Assembly: GCA_003263775.1 (NCBI GenBank)
Contig: JYJJ01000057.1
Span: 1-64,000, forward strand
Origin: Vibrio maritimus
Lineage (GTDB): Bacteria > Pseudomonadota > Gammaproteobacteria > Enterobacterales > Vibrionaceae
Reading direction: 5' to 3'
Length of the DNA stretch: 64,000 bases
Shown: positions 1 to 10,403 of the stretch, piece by piece
How positions within the stretch are numbered: the stretch's first letter is position 1
Layout: each line of letters opens with the position of its first letter
Notes under the pieces: generated by a model
Seen by the model: the letters and a program-made list of their open reading frames with translations, nothing else
The model's database searches: none
What the model was told of the DNA's origin: nothing
Made by a program: the position numbers and the translations under genes

Positions 1-51
1 CAACCCCAAAAACCTGCTAAAATCCCCCAACCATCACCCGGAACCCAAACC

Positions 52-1185
52 ATGAACAAATCCCAACTAAAAACCCCATACTTCATGATCAACGAATCCA
101 AGCTGATCGAAAATCTAGAAAAAGCCAAACAGCTCAAAGAGATCTCAGGCGTTAAACTGGTTCTCGCATTGAAGTGTTTCTCAACATGGGGTGTTTTCGA
201 CATCATCAAGCCTTATCTCGATGGCTCAACCAGCAGTGGTCCGTTCGAGGTAAAGCTTGGTCACGAAACCTTTGGTGGTGAGACGCACGCTTACAGCGTG
301 GGTTATACCGAAGATGACGTTCGTGAAGTCGCGGATATCTGTGACAAGATGATCTTTAACTCTCAGTCTCAGTTAGCTGCTTACCGTCATATTGTCGAAG
401 GCAAAGCGTCTTTGGGGTTAAGACTTAATCCGGGCGTTAGCTATGCTGGACAAGATCTGGCAAACCCTGCGCGTAAGTACTCTCGCCTTGGCGTGCAAGC
501 GGACCATATCGATGCAGCTGTGTTTGATAGTATCGACGGCGTTATGTTCCACATGAATTGTGAAAACAAAGATGTGGACGCATTCATTGGTTTACTTGAT
601 GCGATTTCGGAGCAGTTTGGTGAGCATTTAAACAAGCTGGATTGGGTGAGCATGGGCGGCGGCGTGTTCTTTACGTGGCCTGGCTATGATATTGCAAAGC
701 TTGGCGCGGCGCTAAAAGCATTTTCTGACAAACACGGTGTTCAGATGTATCTAGAGCCGGGTGAAGCCATCATCACTAAGACTACCGACCTTGTGGTGAC
801 TGTGGTGGACATTGTCGAGAATGAGAAGAAGACTGCCATCGTTAACTCAGCAACTGAAGCGCACCGTTTGGATACCTTAATCTACGATGAGCCGGCATCC
901 ATTTTGGAAGCAAACCCGGAAGGTGAGCATGAGTATGTGATTGGCTCGTGTTCTTGTCTTGCTGGGGATCAGTTCTGTGTGGCTAATTTTGATGAGCCGC
1001 TAAAAGTAGGTCAACAGCTACACATTATGGATAGTGCTGGCTACACCATGGTGAAACTGAACTGGTTTAATGGATTAAAGATGCCATCCATCTACTGCCA
1101 GCGCTCTTCAGGCGACATCGAAAAACTCAACGAATTTGGGTATGAGGACTTTAAGCGTTCGTTGTCTCAGTGGTCGGTGAGCTAA
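52..1185 (+). CDS. nspC: carboxynorspermidine decarboxylase
   Basis: This is a PLP-dependent decarboxylase of the alanine-racemase fold. It converts carboxynorspermidine (or carboxyspermidine) to norspermidine (or spermidine) in the cytoplasm, the last step of the Vibrio norspermidine route. The 377 aa length is normal for the family. Lys41 in LALKCFSTW is the expected PLP Schiff-base lysine, HMNCEN and MGGGVFF are typical barrel motifs, and Cys in SCSCLAGD is the C-terminal active-site cysteine. Upstream sequence is cut off by the window, so the usual partner (carboxynorspermidine dehydrogenase) cannot be seen. A strong terminator follows directly. The ribosome-binding site is weak (CGGAA, 9 bases before the ATG). 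Confidence 0.95.
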   Translation: MNKSQLKTPYFMINESKLIENLEKAKQLKEISGVKLVLALKCFSTWGVFDIIKPYLDGSTSSGPFEVKLGHETFGGETHAYSVGYTEDDVREVADICDKMIFNSQSQLAAYRHIVEGKASLGLRLNPGVSYAGQDLANPARKYSRLGVQADHIDAAVFDSIDGVMFHMNCENKDVDAFIGLLDAISEQFGEHLNKLDWVSMGGGVFFTWPGYDIAKLGAALKAFSDKHGVQMYLEPGEAIITKTTDLVVTVVDIVENEKKTAIVNSATEAHRLDTLIYDEPASILEANPEGEHEYVIGSCSCLAGDQFCVANFDEPLKVGQQLHIMDSAGYTMVKLNWFNGLKMPSIYCQRSSGDIEKLNEFGYEDFKRSLSQWSVS

Positions 1186-1210
1186 TTGATATTAGTCGGT
1201 AATCGAGTAA

Positions 1211-1244
1211 AACAGGCAAGCACAATGTGCTTGCCTGTTTTTTT
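1211..1244 (+). terminator. rho-independent terminator of nspC
   Basis: A perfect 13-bp stem (AACAGGCAAGCAC with its complement) and a 3-base loop run into seven T residues, 25 bases after the nspC stop codon. Confidence 0.9.
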
Positions 1245-1309
1245 ATAAGCCCCTATCTTTTAACAAGATACGTGTTTAGCTTTTCACTATTCTCAAGGGG
1301 CCTTTTCTG

Positions 1310-1870
1310 ATGAATAAATCATTCTCTGCCAAGTTGTTTGGCCTGCTAGTTGTGCTGTTTAGTTTGTCGGGGTGTGTGAGCTATAGCATTACGGAACAAG
1401 AGATGACCGATTACCTTAACCAAAACTTAAAGCTTGAACAGGCAGTAGGAGTTGAGGACGTGCTGTACGCAAAGGTGTCAGTCGATGACTTAAAAGTGAA
1501 TATCGGACGCAGTGATAAAGACAGAGTTGCGGTGTTCGCCAATACCACAGCCGAATTGCACATGATGAGTCAACCAGAGATTGACTTAGATCTGGATATC
1601 GAATTCAGTGCGATACCGAGCTACAAGAAAGAGACGGGTGAGGTGTTTCTTAAGTCTCTTAGACTAGAGCGCTTAGATGAAGATGGCTCTGTGTTAACCC
1701 CGGAGATCAGACAACTCATTAAACCGGCTGTTGCGTTGATTGGCAATGCCGTATCGAGCTATCCGGTGTATCAACTTGATGAAACCACGGTAAAGCAGTC
1801 ATTGCTCAAATCCTCCAGCCCTGAAGTGAAAGTGGAGAATAATAAACTGGTTATCGATTTCTTTGAGTAA
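1310..1870 (+). CDS. DUF1439 (YceB-like) lipoprotein
   Basis: This is a predicted lipoprotein of 186 aa. The signal peptide ends in the lipobox LSGC, with Cys22 as the acylated residue. The rest fits the DUF1439/YceB family, which is thought to form a tubular lipid-binding-type fold; its biochemical role is not established. The sequence has the alternating hydrophobic pattern of long beta strands (for example AELHMMSQPEIDLDLDIEF). It is a single gene between the nspC terminator and the next gene 124 bases on. An AGGGG sequence precedes the ATG. Family assignment is from recognition of the overall pattern; function is unknown. Confidence 0.75.
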   Translation: MNKSFSAKLFGLLVVLFSLSGCVSYSITEQEMTDYLNQNLKLEQAVGVEDVLYAKVSVDDLKVNIGRSDKDRVAVFANTTAELHMMSQPEIDLDLDIEFSAIPSYKKETGEVFLKSLRLERLDEDGSVLTPEIRQLIKPAVALIGNAVSSYPVYQLDETTVKQSLLKSSSPEVKVENNKLVIDFFE

Positions 1871-1994
1871 ATCGAGGTTTTTGAATCAGTAAGTGATCTG
1901 GTTTGACCAGGATGGACTATTATGGGTAATTTATTCAATTAATTGGAAAAATGGCGCGTAGGTACTCTTGTCGCCAACAGCAAAAGGACTGTTC

Positions 1995-2444
1995 ATGATC
2001 AGCAAAATTTTCACCACTCTGATACTCGTTCTTATCGGCTACATGTTTTACAAAAATAATAGCATGCCGTCCTATCTAGGCGTGGATGAAGGTCAGCTAG
2101 CTAGAATGCCTTCTACTCCAAATGCGGTTTCTTCACAGACTAAGATTCCAGAAAAGCAGGTGCAACCTATCGCGTTTGACGACTTAGCGACAGCCAAAGC
2201 TCGTGCATTGGCAGCGCTTAAAACCTTAGGTCGCAATGAAGTTGTTACGGATAATGGCGATTATGTTCATGCCGTGTTTACTACGCCATTGATGCGCTTT
2301 CATGATGATGTCGAGCTGTATTTTGACGCTGACAATGGCGTGATGCACTACCGCTCTCAGTCTCGTACCGGATATAGCGATGCAGGTGTGAACCGCGCTC
2401 GTTATGATGAGTTTGTCAAAGCATTTCAGCAAACCAACGGCTGA
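1995..2444 (+). CDS. DUF1499 family membrane-anchored protein
   Basis: A 149-residue protein with one N-terminal membrane segment (ISKIFTTLILVLIGYMFY) and a DUF1499-type domain in the C-terminal half (VHAVFTTPLMRFHDDVELYFD, HYRSQSRTGYSD). DUF1499 proteins have no settled function. The open frame extends upstream to a TTG at 1968, but the ATG at 1995 is preceded by AAAGGA at a good distance, so 1995 is chosen. Most of the protein should sit in the periplasm, anchored by the N-terminal helix. Confidence 0.7.
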   Translation: MISKIFTTLILVLIGYMFYKNNSMPSYLGVDEGQLARMPSTPNAVSSQTKIPEKQVQPIAFDDLATAKARALAALKTLGRNEVVTDNGDYVHAVFTTPLMRFHDDVELYFDADNGVMHYRSQSRTGYSDAGVNRARYDEFVKAFQQTNG

Positions 2445-2508
2445 TCTCTGAAAGCGATTCTCCTCACAGACGGTCTAATTGACTACCTGCCGCTGTGAGG
2501 AGAGCAAC

Positions 2509-3456
2509 ATGCGTTCTATTCTTCCTGTACTTTCATTTGCTTTATTACTGCTCGTCCCCTCCTTAGGAGCTGCAAATTCCCTCAATGGCTTTAAGTTAGA
2601 CAACGCCACTGTGCCTCTGAATCTAGTTCAAAGTGGAGGGCCGCCTCGGGATGGCATCCCAGCACTTACCGATCCGAAGTTTGAATTAGGCAAGAACGCC
2701 AAAAGCGTAAAGCCAGGTGATGTGGTGTTGGGTTTGATGATCAATGGCGAAGCCAAAGCCTATCCACTGAATATTCTGAACTGGCATGAGATCGTCAATG
2801 ATACTGTGGGTGGGGAACGAGTCGTAGTGAGCTACTGCCCACTTTGTGGTAGCGGGATGGCGTTTAGTAGCAAGCCAGAGGGGAGCGGAAAGCGTGAGCT
2901 AGAGTTTGGTGTGTCGGGCTTGTTGTATAGCTCGGACGTGCTGATGTATGACAGTGAAACCGAGTCGCTTTGGTCGCAAATCCACGGTGAAGCAGTGGCA
3001 GGGGCGCTGGTTGGCAGCAAGCTTAAGCAAATCCCGATGTCTTTGTCTCGTTGGTCAAGTTGGTTGCAGCGCTATCCTGAAACACAGGTGTTATCGACGG
3101 AAACAGGATATAGGCGTGACTACCAGCGCGACCCTTACGCTGGTTATGCCAAGCATCCTAATGTCTATTTTCCCGTGGCAAACCAAGCGCCAAGTCAATA
3201 CCACCAGAAAGAGATGGTGTTGGGCGTACTGCTCGGTGATAGTGCCGTTGCTTTTCCATTCAGTGAGTTAGAAAAGCAAGACAAGATGAGTTTTAAATAT
3301 GTGATTGGTAATCAAACTTATATCATTCATTGGGATACTCATAACCAATCCGCTTGGATAACCGACAAAGACGGACAGACTTTAGCATCTACTTTGCTAT
3401 TTTGGTTTGCTTGGTATGCCTTTTATCCTGATACTCAAGTCTTTAACGCATCCTAA
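2509..3456 (+). CDS. DUF3179 domain-containing exported protein
   Basis: A 315-residue exported protein with a clear signal peptide (residues 1 to about 22, ending LGAANS) followed by a DUF3179 domain that fills the rest. Typical features are AYPLNILNWHEIVND, VSYCPLCGSGMAF (a conserved CPLC pair) and SLWSQIHGEAVAG. The reaction is unknown; the conserved Cys pair and His suggest metal or redox chemistry, which is inference. The frame is open from a TTG at 2479, but the ATG at 2509 has a strong GAGGAGAG ribosome-binding site and starts the signal peptide. A bidirectional terminator follows. Confidence 0.85.
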   Translation: MRSILPVLSFALLLLVPSLGAANSLNGFKLDNATVPLNLVQSGGPPRDGIPALTDPKFELGKNAKSVKPGDVVLGLMINGEAKAYPLNILNWHEIVNDTVGGERVVVSYCPLCGSGMAFSSKPEGSGKRELEFGVSGLLYSSDVLMYDSETESLWSQIHGEAVAGALVGSKLKQIPMSLSRWSSWLQRYPETQVLSTETGYRRDYQRDPYAGYAKHPNVYFPVANQAPSQYHQKEMVLGVLLGDSAVAFPFSELEKQDKMSFKYVIGNQTYIIHWDTHNQSAWITDKDGQTLASTLLFWFAWYAFYPDTQVFNAS

Positions 3457-3460
3457 AAAT

Positions 3461-3497
3461 AAGCCCCAAGCACTCAGGAGTACTTGGGGCTTGTTGT
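3461..3497. terminator. bidirectional terminator
   Basis: Perfect 10-bp arms AAGCCCCAAG (3461-3470) and CTTGGGGCTT (3483-3492) lie between the convergent DUF3179 gene and the DJ-1/PfpI gene. T-rich sequence follows on the plus strand, and A residues just left of the stem serve the minus strand. Confidence 0.85.
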
Positions 3498-3519
3498 TCT
3501 TCGCTGTGTCTAGTGCGCT

Positions 3520-4194
3520 TTATTCGCTAAGGCTTTCAACCAGAGCCTTACCCACGCCGTGAGCACTTGTTGGGTTTTGACCCGTGATCACGCGCTCATC
3601 AACGATGACCAACTCTTGCCAAGGCTGCACCTTAGTGTACTGGTTAGCGGTACGTGCAAGAGATTCTTCCAGCAAGAATGGAATAGCATCGATAGTACCA
3701 AAGTCGACTTCTTCTTCACGAGTAAAACCGGTCACTGATTTAGAGGCCAACAACTTTTCACCATTGCTAAGTGTGATTGGCAGTAGGGCACCTGGACCGT
3801 GACATACCGCAGACACAATGCCACCATTTTCGTAGTGTTTTGCCGCAATGGCTGCGAACGATTCGTCTGTTGCGAGATCAGACAGTAAACCAAAACCGCC
3901 TGGATAGAAGATAGCGTCGTAGTCTTCTACGTTGATTTGCGAGACAGGAATTGTGTTGTTAATGCGGTTTTGAAAGTCATCGTTCGCCAGCATTTCTGCA
4001 TTGACGCTGTCACCTTCGATATCAGTGCCATATAGCGGCGCTTTGCCACCTTTGATTGAGGCGATGTCATACTCGAACCCTGCGGCTAGGATTTCACTGA
4101 GCGCATGGGTTAATTCTGGCGCATAGGTACCGTTGGCTTGATCGGTTTCACCTAGCGTGGCGTGATTGGTAACTGGGATCAGTACTTTTTTCAT
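3520..4194 (-). CDS. DJ-1/PfpI (Hsp31-like) class I glutamine amidotransferase-like protein
   Basis: A 224-residue DJ-1/PfpI superfamily protein. The nucleophile elbow is AVCHGPGALL, with the catalytic Cys next to His, and an acidic residue lies in FYPGGFGLLSD. Close relatives act as glyoxalase III, deglycase or chaperone-like proteins; which activity applies here cannot be read from sequence. There is no signal peptide, so it is cytoplasmic. AAAGGAA precedes the ATG. It is divergent from the LysR regulator at 4328, with 133 bases between them, a common arrangement for regulator and target. Confidence 0.88.
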   Translation of the reverse strand: MKKVLIPVTNHATLGETDQANGTYAPELTHALSEILAAGFEYDIASIKGGKAPLYGTDIEGDSVNAEMLANDDFQNRINNTIPVSQINVEDYDAIFYPGGFGLLSDLATDESFAAIAAKHYENGGIVSAVCHGPGALLPITLSNGEKLLASKSVTGFTREEEVDFGTIDAIPFLLEESLARTANQYTKVQPWQELVIVDERVITGQNPTSAHGVGKALVESLSE

Positions 4195-4327
4195 GATTCA
4201 TTCCTTTTGAGCAGACTGGCTTTTTATTGTACGAACTAATACTAATTGCAAATCAGATAGGTGATAATTGGCGAATTAGGAAAAACATTATTGCTATATG
4301 GCAAAGATAGGCGTTGTCGAGGTCGTT

Positions 4328-5212
4328 ATGGAGAGCTTTGAAGGGATAAATGAGTTCGTTACTGTTGCGGAAAGTCATGGTTTCTCGGCTGCGGCCAAGC
4401 AGCTTGGTTGTAGCACCAGTCATGTGAGTCGCCAAGTCTCGAGACTGGAACAGCGGGTCGGGGTGGCATTACTGGCGCGCTCGACTCGAATGGTCAGTTT
4501 GACGGATGCAGGACAAGTGTATTACCAGCAGTGCAAAGAGCTGGTTATTGGATTACAGCAAGCTAATGAACGTTTATCTTCTCAACACATTGAGCTCAGT
4601 GGCACGTTGCGCGTGAGCGCTGCTGGCGCATTTGCGGAAAATCATGTCGCGCCCGCTCTCATGGCGTTTGCTAAACAATATCCCGAACTCACGGTTGAGA
4701 TGGATTTTAATACCCGTATGGTGAATTTCATCGAAGATGGCGTTGATTTCGCGATTCGCTACGGCCGTTTGAATGACTCTGGATTAGTGGCCAGAAAGCT
4801 GGTGGACAGACCGATGGCCGCCGCGGCAAGTCAGCAGTACTTATCACAATATGGTGAGCCAACACACCCGAATCAACTAGCTCAGCATAGCTGCATTATT
4901 GCCAACAATGACCATTGGCAGTTTGAAAAAGGGGGTAAGCCAATGAGCGCTATTCGAGTGAGTGGTCGTTGGAGAAGCAACAATTCCAACGCGCTGCTTC
5001 AAGCGTGTGAAGAGGGGCTGGGTATCGCCTATTTGCCTCGAAGCAGTTTTGGGGATGCGTTATCTACGGGCAAATTAACGCCTGTTCTCGAGCCTTATTG
5101 GGGCAAAGGTTCGAGCAGCTGGATTGTTTACCAAAATCGCCGCTTCTTGCCCGTAAGAGCAAGAATGGCGATTGATTACTTAGTGAACTACTTCGCTGAT
5201 TGGCAGGAATAA
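4328..5212 (+). CDS. LysR family transcriptional regulator
   Basis: A 294-residue LysR-type regulator. The N-terminal winged helix spans residues 1-60 (FVTVAESHGFSAAAKQLGCSTSHVSRQVSRLE) and a periplasmic-binding-like effector domain covers about 90-290. The effector domain is of the common LTTR type near toxic-compound or redox genes. The frame opens at 4298, but the ATG at 4328 has GAGG at the right distance and the usual N-terminal length. The divergent DJ-1/PfpI gene is the likely target (inference). The inducer is unknown. Confidence 0.9.
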   Translation: MESFEGINEFVTVAESHGFSAAAKQLGCSTSHVSRQVSRLEQRVGVALLARSTRMVSLTDAGQVYYQQCKELVIGLQQANERLSSQHIELSGTLRVSAAGAFAENHVAPALMAFAKQYPELTVEMDFNTRMVNFIEDGVDFAIRYGRLNDSGLVARKLVDRPMAAAASQQYLSQYGEPTHPNQLAQHSCIIANNDHWQFEKGGKPMSAIRVSGRWRSNNSNALLQACEEGLGIAYLPRSSFGDALSTGKLTPVLEPYWGKGSSSWIVYQNRRFLPVRARMAIDYLVNYFADWQE

Positions 5213-5218
5213 GGCGTG

Positions 5219-6003
5219 TTACTTGAAAAGGTGTTGCAGAGCGCGGCTGACGGGAAGTTTGCTTCCAGCCACATAAGCGTTCATTTTTCCGGTGAGATCT
5301 TTTTTCACCTTATCGAGCTTATGAAGATTGATCATCGTTGAGCGGTGAATTTGCCAAAAACAGTCTGGATCAAGCTGGCTTGAAAGCTCTTTGATGCTAC
5401 TACGCAGCACATATTCCCGTTTGTCATCGGTGACCAAGGTAACGTACTTATCTTCCGCTTTTAAGTAGCAATATCGTCGACCGACACCAAATGAATCTCG
5501 TCTTGCTTACTGGCTTTAAGCCACTTTGAGAACTGTGGTGCAGCATTTAGTGATAGCTTTTCCAAATTGGCCATGAGTGAGCTAAGTTCTGGGGCTGCAC
5601 TATGTGAGGTGAAGCGCGGTGAGGACAAGCGCGACTTGGCTTTTTCACAAGCATCAATAAGTCTTGCTTCATCAATGGGCTTGAGCAAGTAATCCACTGC
5701 ATTGGCTTCAAAAGCACTGACGGCATAGTGATCAAACGCGGTAATAAAGATAATCAGTGGAGCTGGTTTATCACCGTTTGATGCGCGCCCCGCAATGTCA
5801 CGCGCGACATCCAGTCCCGTTTTTCCCGGCATTTGAATATCTAGAAATGCTACATCGATGTGTTCTCTTTCGATAGCGGCTAGCGCTTGTTCGCCGTTTT
5901 CACATTTCGCAACGACTTCGAGCTCAGGCCAAGCTTCTGCCAACAACTTGTCGAGGTGGAATCGAAGGAGCGGTTCGTCGTCAGCAATCAGTGCTTTTAT
6001 CAT
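5219..6003 (-). CDS. LytTR family response regulator (one frameshift)
   Basis: A receiver domain (residues 1-120: ADDEPLLR, phospho-acceptor Asp55 in AFLDIQMPG, ITAFDHYAVSAF, Lys in YLLKPI) is joined to a C-terminal LytTR DNA-binding domain (FWQIHRSTMINLHKL). The frame breaks near 5466. Adding one base restores IAYLKAEDKYVT and gives 261 aa, normal for the family. It is 13 bases downstream of the LytS-type kinase gene and is the last gene of the six-gene operon. It probably controls its own operon through the direct repeats at 11181-11230 (inference). The break is most likely a sequencing error. Confidence 0.88.
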
Positions 6004-6016
6004 AGTTCATCCAAAG

Positions 6017-7054
6017 TTATTGAGCGTCGAGCGGTAAAGTAATAGTGGCGGTTACACCACCTTGTGCGTTCTCAGTGATGGTAAGGGTGGCGCGCCCTTG
6101 ATACATAGCATTGAGCCGCGATTTTGCATTCTTGATCCCAATACCATGACCGGTATTGTCGCTGTTGACTGATAGGCCTAATCCGTTATCAACAACCTTT
6201 AGTACGCACTGATTGCCTTTGTTTTGTGCCTCAATGGTAATACTGCCCCCTTTGACACTGGGTTCAATACCATGCTTGATGGCATTCTCAACCAACGGTT
6301 GCAGTAGATACGGCGGTATCATGATGTGGCTGGCTTCCTCTGAAACATCAAACGTTGCCGTTAGCCTGTCACCTAAGCGCGTCCCTTGGATAGCGAGGTA
6401 GGCTTCCAATAGTTTCATTTCTGAGGCGATGCTGACATGACTGCTGCGGTGGCCTGTCATAGAAGCTCTTAGCAAAGTAGTCAGCTTATCGAGCATCACT
6501 TTGGCTTGTTCTGGGTTGGCATCAACGAGCACGCTGACATTGGCAAGGGTGTTGAATAGAAAGTGTGGTTCGATTTGACTTTGCAACTGCTTAAGCTCGG
6601 ATTCGACTAAGGCTTTTTCTTGCTCGATTTGGTCACGTTTGGTTTGTTCTAGAGCTTGTTGCAGTCTCATTTTCTGCTCTTGAGCATGAAAAAAGTAAAA
6701 GCAGATTGAGGTAAAAATTATGCCAAGGAACAAGATCGGCTTTATGCCGTTCCAGACATCGAATCCCGGATATTTACTCACCCAAAAATAGGCATTCACC
6801 GTACCGAGCGCGACGGCTGCGGATAGCGTAATGGCGAGCGATAGAGTGCGCTGCTGATTCAGTGTCGGCACAAAACGAGCAAGCGCCCAAGACATGAATA
6901 CGGCGCTGTAACCATAGCCTAGGCTTATCATCAGGTTCTCGTAATAAGGCGCAGACCAAATGGAAGCGGTGATCACCGCAATTAAGGCGCAGAACAGAGT
7001 TGTGAGCAATAGTGAACGAGCCCAGCCATTCTCTGCCATTGGAATAGTCATCAT
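6017..7054 (-). CDS. LytS/YehU-type sensor histidine kinase
   Basis: A 345-residue membrane kinase. About four membrane segments lie in residues 10-125, followed by a short coiled coil, the His_kinase box QSQIEPHFLFNTLANVSVLV (phospho-acceptor His) and a HATPase domain with N-box NAIKHGIEPS and G-box DNGLGLSV and GIGIKNAKSRL. It pairs with the LytTR regulator just downstream. Its ATG shares one base with the stop codon of the preceding outer-membrane protein gene (TAATG), implying translational coupling. There is no separate extracellular sensor domain, so the signal is probably sensed in or at the membrane. Confidence 0.92.
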   Translation of the reverse strand: MMTIPMAENGWARSLLLTTLFCALIAVITASIWSAPYYENLMISLGYGYSAVFMSWALARFVPTLNQQRTLSLAITLSAAVALGTVNAYFWVSKYPGFDVWNGIKPILFLGIIFTSICFYFFHAQEQKMRLQQALEQTKRDQIEQEKALVESELKQLQSQIEPHFLFNTLANVSVLVDANPEQAKVMLDKLTTLLRASMTGHRSSHVSIASEMKLLEAYLAIQGTRLGDRLTATFDVSEEASHIMIPPYLLQPLVENAIKHGIEPSVKGGSITIEAQNKGNQCVLKVVDNGLGLSVNSDNTGHGIGIKNAKSRLNAMYQGRATLTITENAQGGVTATITLPLDAQ

Positions 7055-8392
7055 TAGAAACGTCCTTTTAGATTAATTAGTATGTTATAGCTATCCGGTA
7101 AATTTGCATACACGCTATTCGTTGCCCCGGTCACGAATCGAGCTGCAAATTCGAGGTTAAAACTGGTATCGCCAGTATCAACCACATCAAAGTCGAGCCA
7201 CTGAGTAGCGATAATGCCGCTATCTTCTGGTGCTATCATGATATCCAGTCGCGGGTGCATGCTACGTAGTAGATGACTGTCTTTGCTCCATTGCCACTGA
7301 CGCCAGAAAATAGGGTCAAGCCGACCATGCAGCATGACGTTGTGCTGTACGATGTTTTGCTGGCTGTAGCCAAGTGCAAAAGATTGAGATATGGGGTTGA
7401 ATCTCGGGTCATTGGAGCTTGCGTACTGAAAAGCGTTATCCCATTCAGATTGACTCCAAGCTCGCGAGTCATACCAATACTCGCCAATCACACTCAGGCC
7501 GGATTCGTGCGACCACGTGCTTCCCAGCAAAATTTGGTTGGCATTGCTTTTCTCAGTAATTTTCGCTGGTTGATTCGGCTTGATGTCATAGCCTTGATAA
7601 CGGCGCGAGTATGAAACGGATGCGTGTGCTGACCATGTTTGGTTGAATACATTGACGAGGCTACCACCAAGCAGTCCTTGACGAACATTGTCGTAATAGC
7701 CAACCATTTGCAGCTCAAGGTCGCCCAGCAAGCGATAGTATTTGCCACCCAGTCCTTGCTGCTCGGTAGCGCGGCCATACTCTGAGGTGTCGAGTTGGCT
7801 CCAGCTTGAATCGGTAGCGATGAGCGTCCATTCCGATTCCAGCCCATAGTGAGACAGCGCGAGCGTGCCCGCACCTTCTTCAATCTGTATGCCCACGGGG
7901 TTGCGGCGATAGGGGGTGAAAATGTCCAGCACTCGGTAGCCATAGCCAACGCCCCAATCGATGCGTGCCTTACCCAGAAGAATGTCCCATTCAGAATTTC
8001 CGAGCGTCACACTGGTCTCATAAGTCAGTGTAGAGATGACCGCATCAAACTGGCGTTGATCATGCCGTCGGGCGCATTGTCATAAAGAGATGTGCCAAGT
8101 AGAGCCATATTGGCGCTAACCGAATGAAACTGCGCATTGATATCGAGCAGGGCATTTACTTGCTCGTGGCTTCGCTCGCTTTGCTCTGGCAAGAATGCTC
8201 TGTTTCCGCCACCAATAGACTGCAGGTTCATTGATAGTCGGTTTCAATATCGATTTCATCCCAAGAAGAGTCAGAGGCGTTTGCTGAGTTGGCGTTTAGG
8301 AGCAGAACCAGCGCCGCAGGCACCCAAGCTATACGCTTGGGCGCAGCTAAGCTAATTGTTAAGCCATGTTTTAAGCAGGGTTGGGCGTTCAT
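7054..8392 (-). CDS. probable outer-membrane beta-barrel protein of the ABC export operon (two frameshifts)
   Basis: The start is the ATG at 8392, which overlaps the stop of the upstream gene (ATGA). It begins a signal peptide (AWVPAALVLLLNANSANA) ahead of a mature region rich in aromatic residues and alternating strands, for example VGYGYRVLDIFTP and FNLEFAARFVTGATNSVYANLP, ending in Phe (NLKGRF), a typical barrel C-terminus. Single missing bases near 8231 and 8052 split it; restoring both gives 446 aa. I do not recognise a named family. Its place between a LolA-like protein and a two-component system suggests a role in export or envelope sensing (inference). Confidence 0.65.
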
Positions 8393-9173
8393 AGCTCAAC
8401 TCGCTTGTTTTTAGACAGATACGCCGGGTTGTAGTACTTGTCGGCGAGCTGTTGTGGCGTGACCTCTTGGTAGTCGATAACCGTCTTTTTGTCGGTTTGG
8501 ATTTGATCAAGCAAGACCATAGTGACTACGCGTCTTTGGCCTTCACGCTCTCCAGATTCAAACCGTGCCTTTTTGGCCAGTTTGCCAGAAGTGAGGTAGA
8601 GGTCTGCTCGCACTGGAAAACCGCTCTGTTTTTCGACCCAAAGATCAATCGATTGATAGCTCGCGCCCGCTGTTTTTGCCTTAAGAGATAGTTGTAACGT
8701 AGCTCTGAATCAGCGCCGTTAATATCACTTTGTTCAGAGATGATTTCACCCGTGTAATCTTGGCTCCAAGTAAGGGTGGAAACATCACCCACCGACGCAT
8801 CACCTAACAGTTTTTGCATCGGTGTGATGCGGATTGGTCTGCGACTTTTTGGCATCACGAGCCAGTAATTGTCACCAAGCATCAACATCTTTTGACCTTG
8901 CTCGACTTTGGACTTAAATAACACCAAAGATTCGCGGTTAGGTCTCAAGTACACTTCATACTGGCGTGTCTTATCGAGCTCGCCATCTTGATAGAGTGCG
9001 ACTTGGGTGACCACTTTAGAAGCTGCGTCTTCTAAGCGGTAGTCATCGGCGATCGACAGTATCTCCGCAGCGCTGGTATCTTTAGATATCGTGGTGGCTT
9101 GCGCTTGCCAATTGGCGCAGAACATGACTAACAATGCCATTGATAGCGGCAGTTTTTGAATCCAATTAAACAT
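8389..9173 (-). CDS. LolA-like outer membrane lipoprotein-sorting protein (one frameshift)
   Basis: An exported periplasmic protein of the COG2834 type. The signal peptide is near residues 1-27 (SMALLVMFCANWQAQA). The core YWLVMPKSRRPIRITPMQK, with LLGDASVGD and WSQDYTG, is the family signature. LolA-fold proteins shield lipid or lipoprotein tails crossing the periplasm. One missing base near 8688 breaks the frame; with it restored, LKAKTAGASYQSIDLWVEKQ joins to FPVRADLYL, giving 261 aa. The start overlaps the permease stop by 8 bases. The raw sequence fuses this gene in frame to the frameshifted permease, so automatic annotation will give a false 625-residue chimera. Confidence 0.82.
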
Positions 9174-10403
9174 AAGCAAGTGCCTCCGTAATAGGTCGTT
9201 TAGTGCCTTTGCGTGCAGAAATAAATGCGGCAAACACGCAGATGATGATGACGGCGATGCTGCGTAGGTAGCGACGTTCAATGAGAATACGAGCTCCAAT
9301 GGATAGCCTTCACTTCGCCCCGGAGGGGCTGGCATTTGAATGTTGGCAACTTGAAGAAAGAGTGTGGTGAACCAGGCAAATAGCGCGCCAGCAACGCTGC
9401 CTACTATGCCAATGAGTATCGACTCACGGACAAACATGGCGATGATTTCTCTTGGGTAACTGCCCATCGCCGATAAAGCGCCAATTTCACGAGTACGTTC
9501 AGACACGGTCATCGACATTGTGTTAAACAGCGCCACAAATACCACTAAGCCAAGCACGATACCGAGTACACCAAAGATGCCGTTGTAGAGACCGCGAACC
9601 TTGTTGTAGAAAAACGCGCGTTCGTACCATGGCGTGAGTTGTAAGTTGGCAAATGCAGGGTCGCTGTCGAGTGCTTTTGTCATTGCCACTGAGGCGGAAT
9701 CTGTCAGTTTGGTGTCGTCTAGGTAGATAGATACAGCGCTCACTTTGTCACTGGCGAGCAGAGATTGTGCACTTGATAAGCGAACATGAATCTGGCGTTT
9801 ATCAAGTTCAGGAACGCCTGTGCTGTAGGTGCCCAAGACTTGGAAATCCATCGCATTGAGCACACCATCTGTTGTCGTGGCAAGCAGTGTTACCCAATCT
9901 CCAACGCGGACAGACAGGTTATTGGCCAGTTCACTGGCGATCATAATGCCGTCTTCGCTGGACTCGGTAAGCGCGCTGCCAGTTTGCAAACCGATGAAAT
10001 CTTCACGCAGAATAAACTCACTGGGCTCCACACCGTTGCCGACAAAAATGGAGGATTTTCGGCCGTTGGATATCAAACCAGAGAAATAGATCCTTGGTTG
10101 AATTCCCTTGGCTTCGAGTGTTTGACTGAGCAGTCCGTTAAGCGTTTGGTACTGAGCAATACCATTTTGCAGGGGCATCTCTTCTTCACGCTCAAAGTAG
10201 CCAGGCTGGCTTAAGGTAATGTGGCCAACATCATTCGCGGTAGAGCGCTCGAGTGATTGATAGGTGAACAAGCCAAAACCCGCAGCCGCAGTGAGCGCAA
10301 AGATCGCAATCGCAACAATGATCAATGACAACAGTGTGCGGCGCTTGTTTCGAACAAGATATAGGCTCGCGGCTTTAAAGCCTTGTAGTTGTGATGAAAT
10401 CAT
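9166..10403 (-). CDS. FtsX/MacB-type ABC transporter permease (one frameshift)
   Basis: A permease with an N-terminal membrane helix (TLLSLIIVAIAIFALTAAAG), a large periplasmic MacB-like domain (about residues 50-260), and a C-terminal FtsX core with three helices and the motif SERTREIGALSAMGSY. One missing base near 9262 changes the last helix. With it restored the end reads ASIAVIIICVFAAFISARKG and stops at 9166 (412 aa). It forms a type VII ABC transporter with the ATPase just upstream (ATGA overlap). Such transporters move lipoproteins, peptides or antibiotics by mechanotransmission; the substrate here is unknown. Confidence 0.88.
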
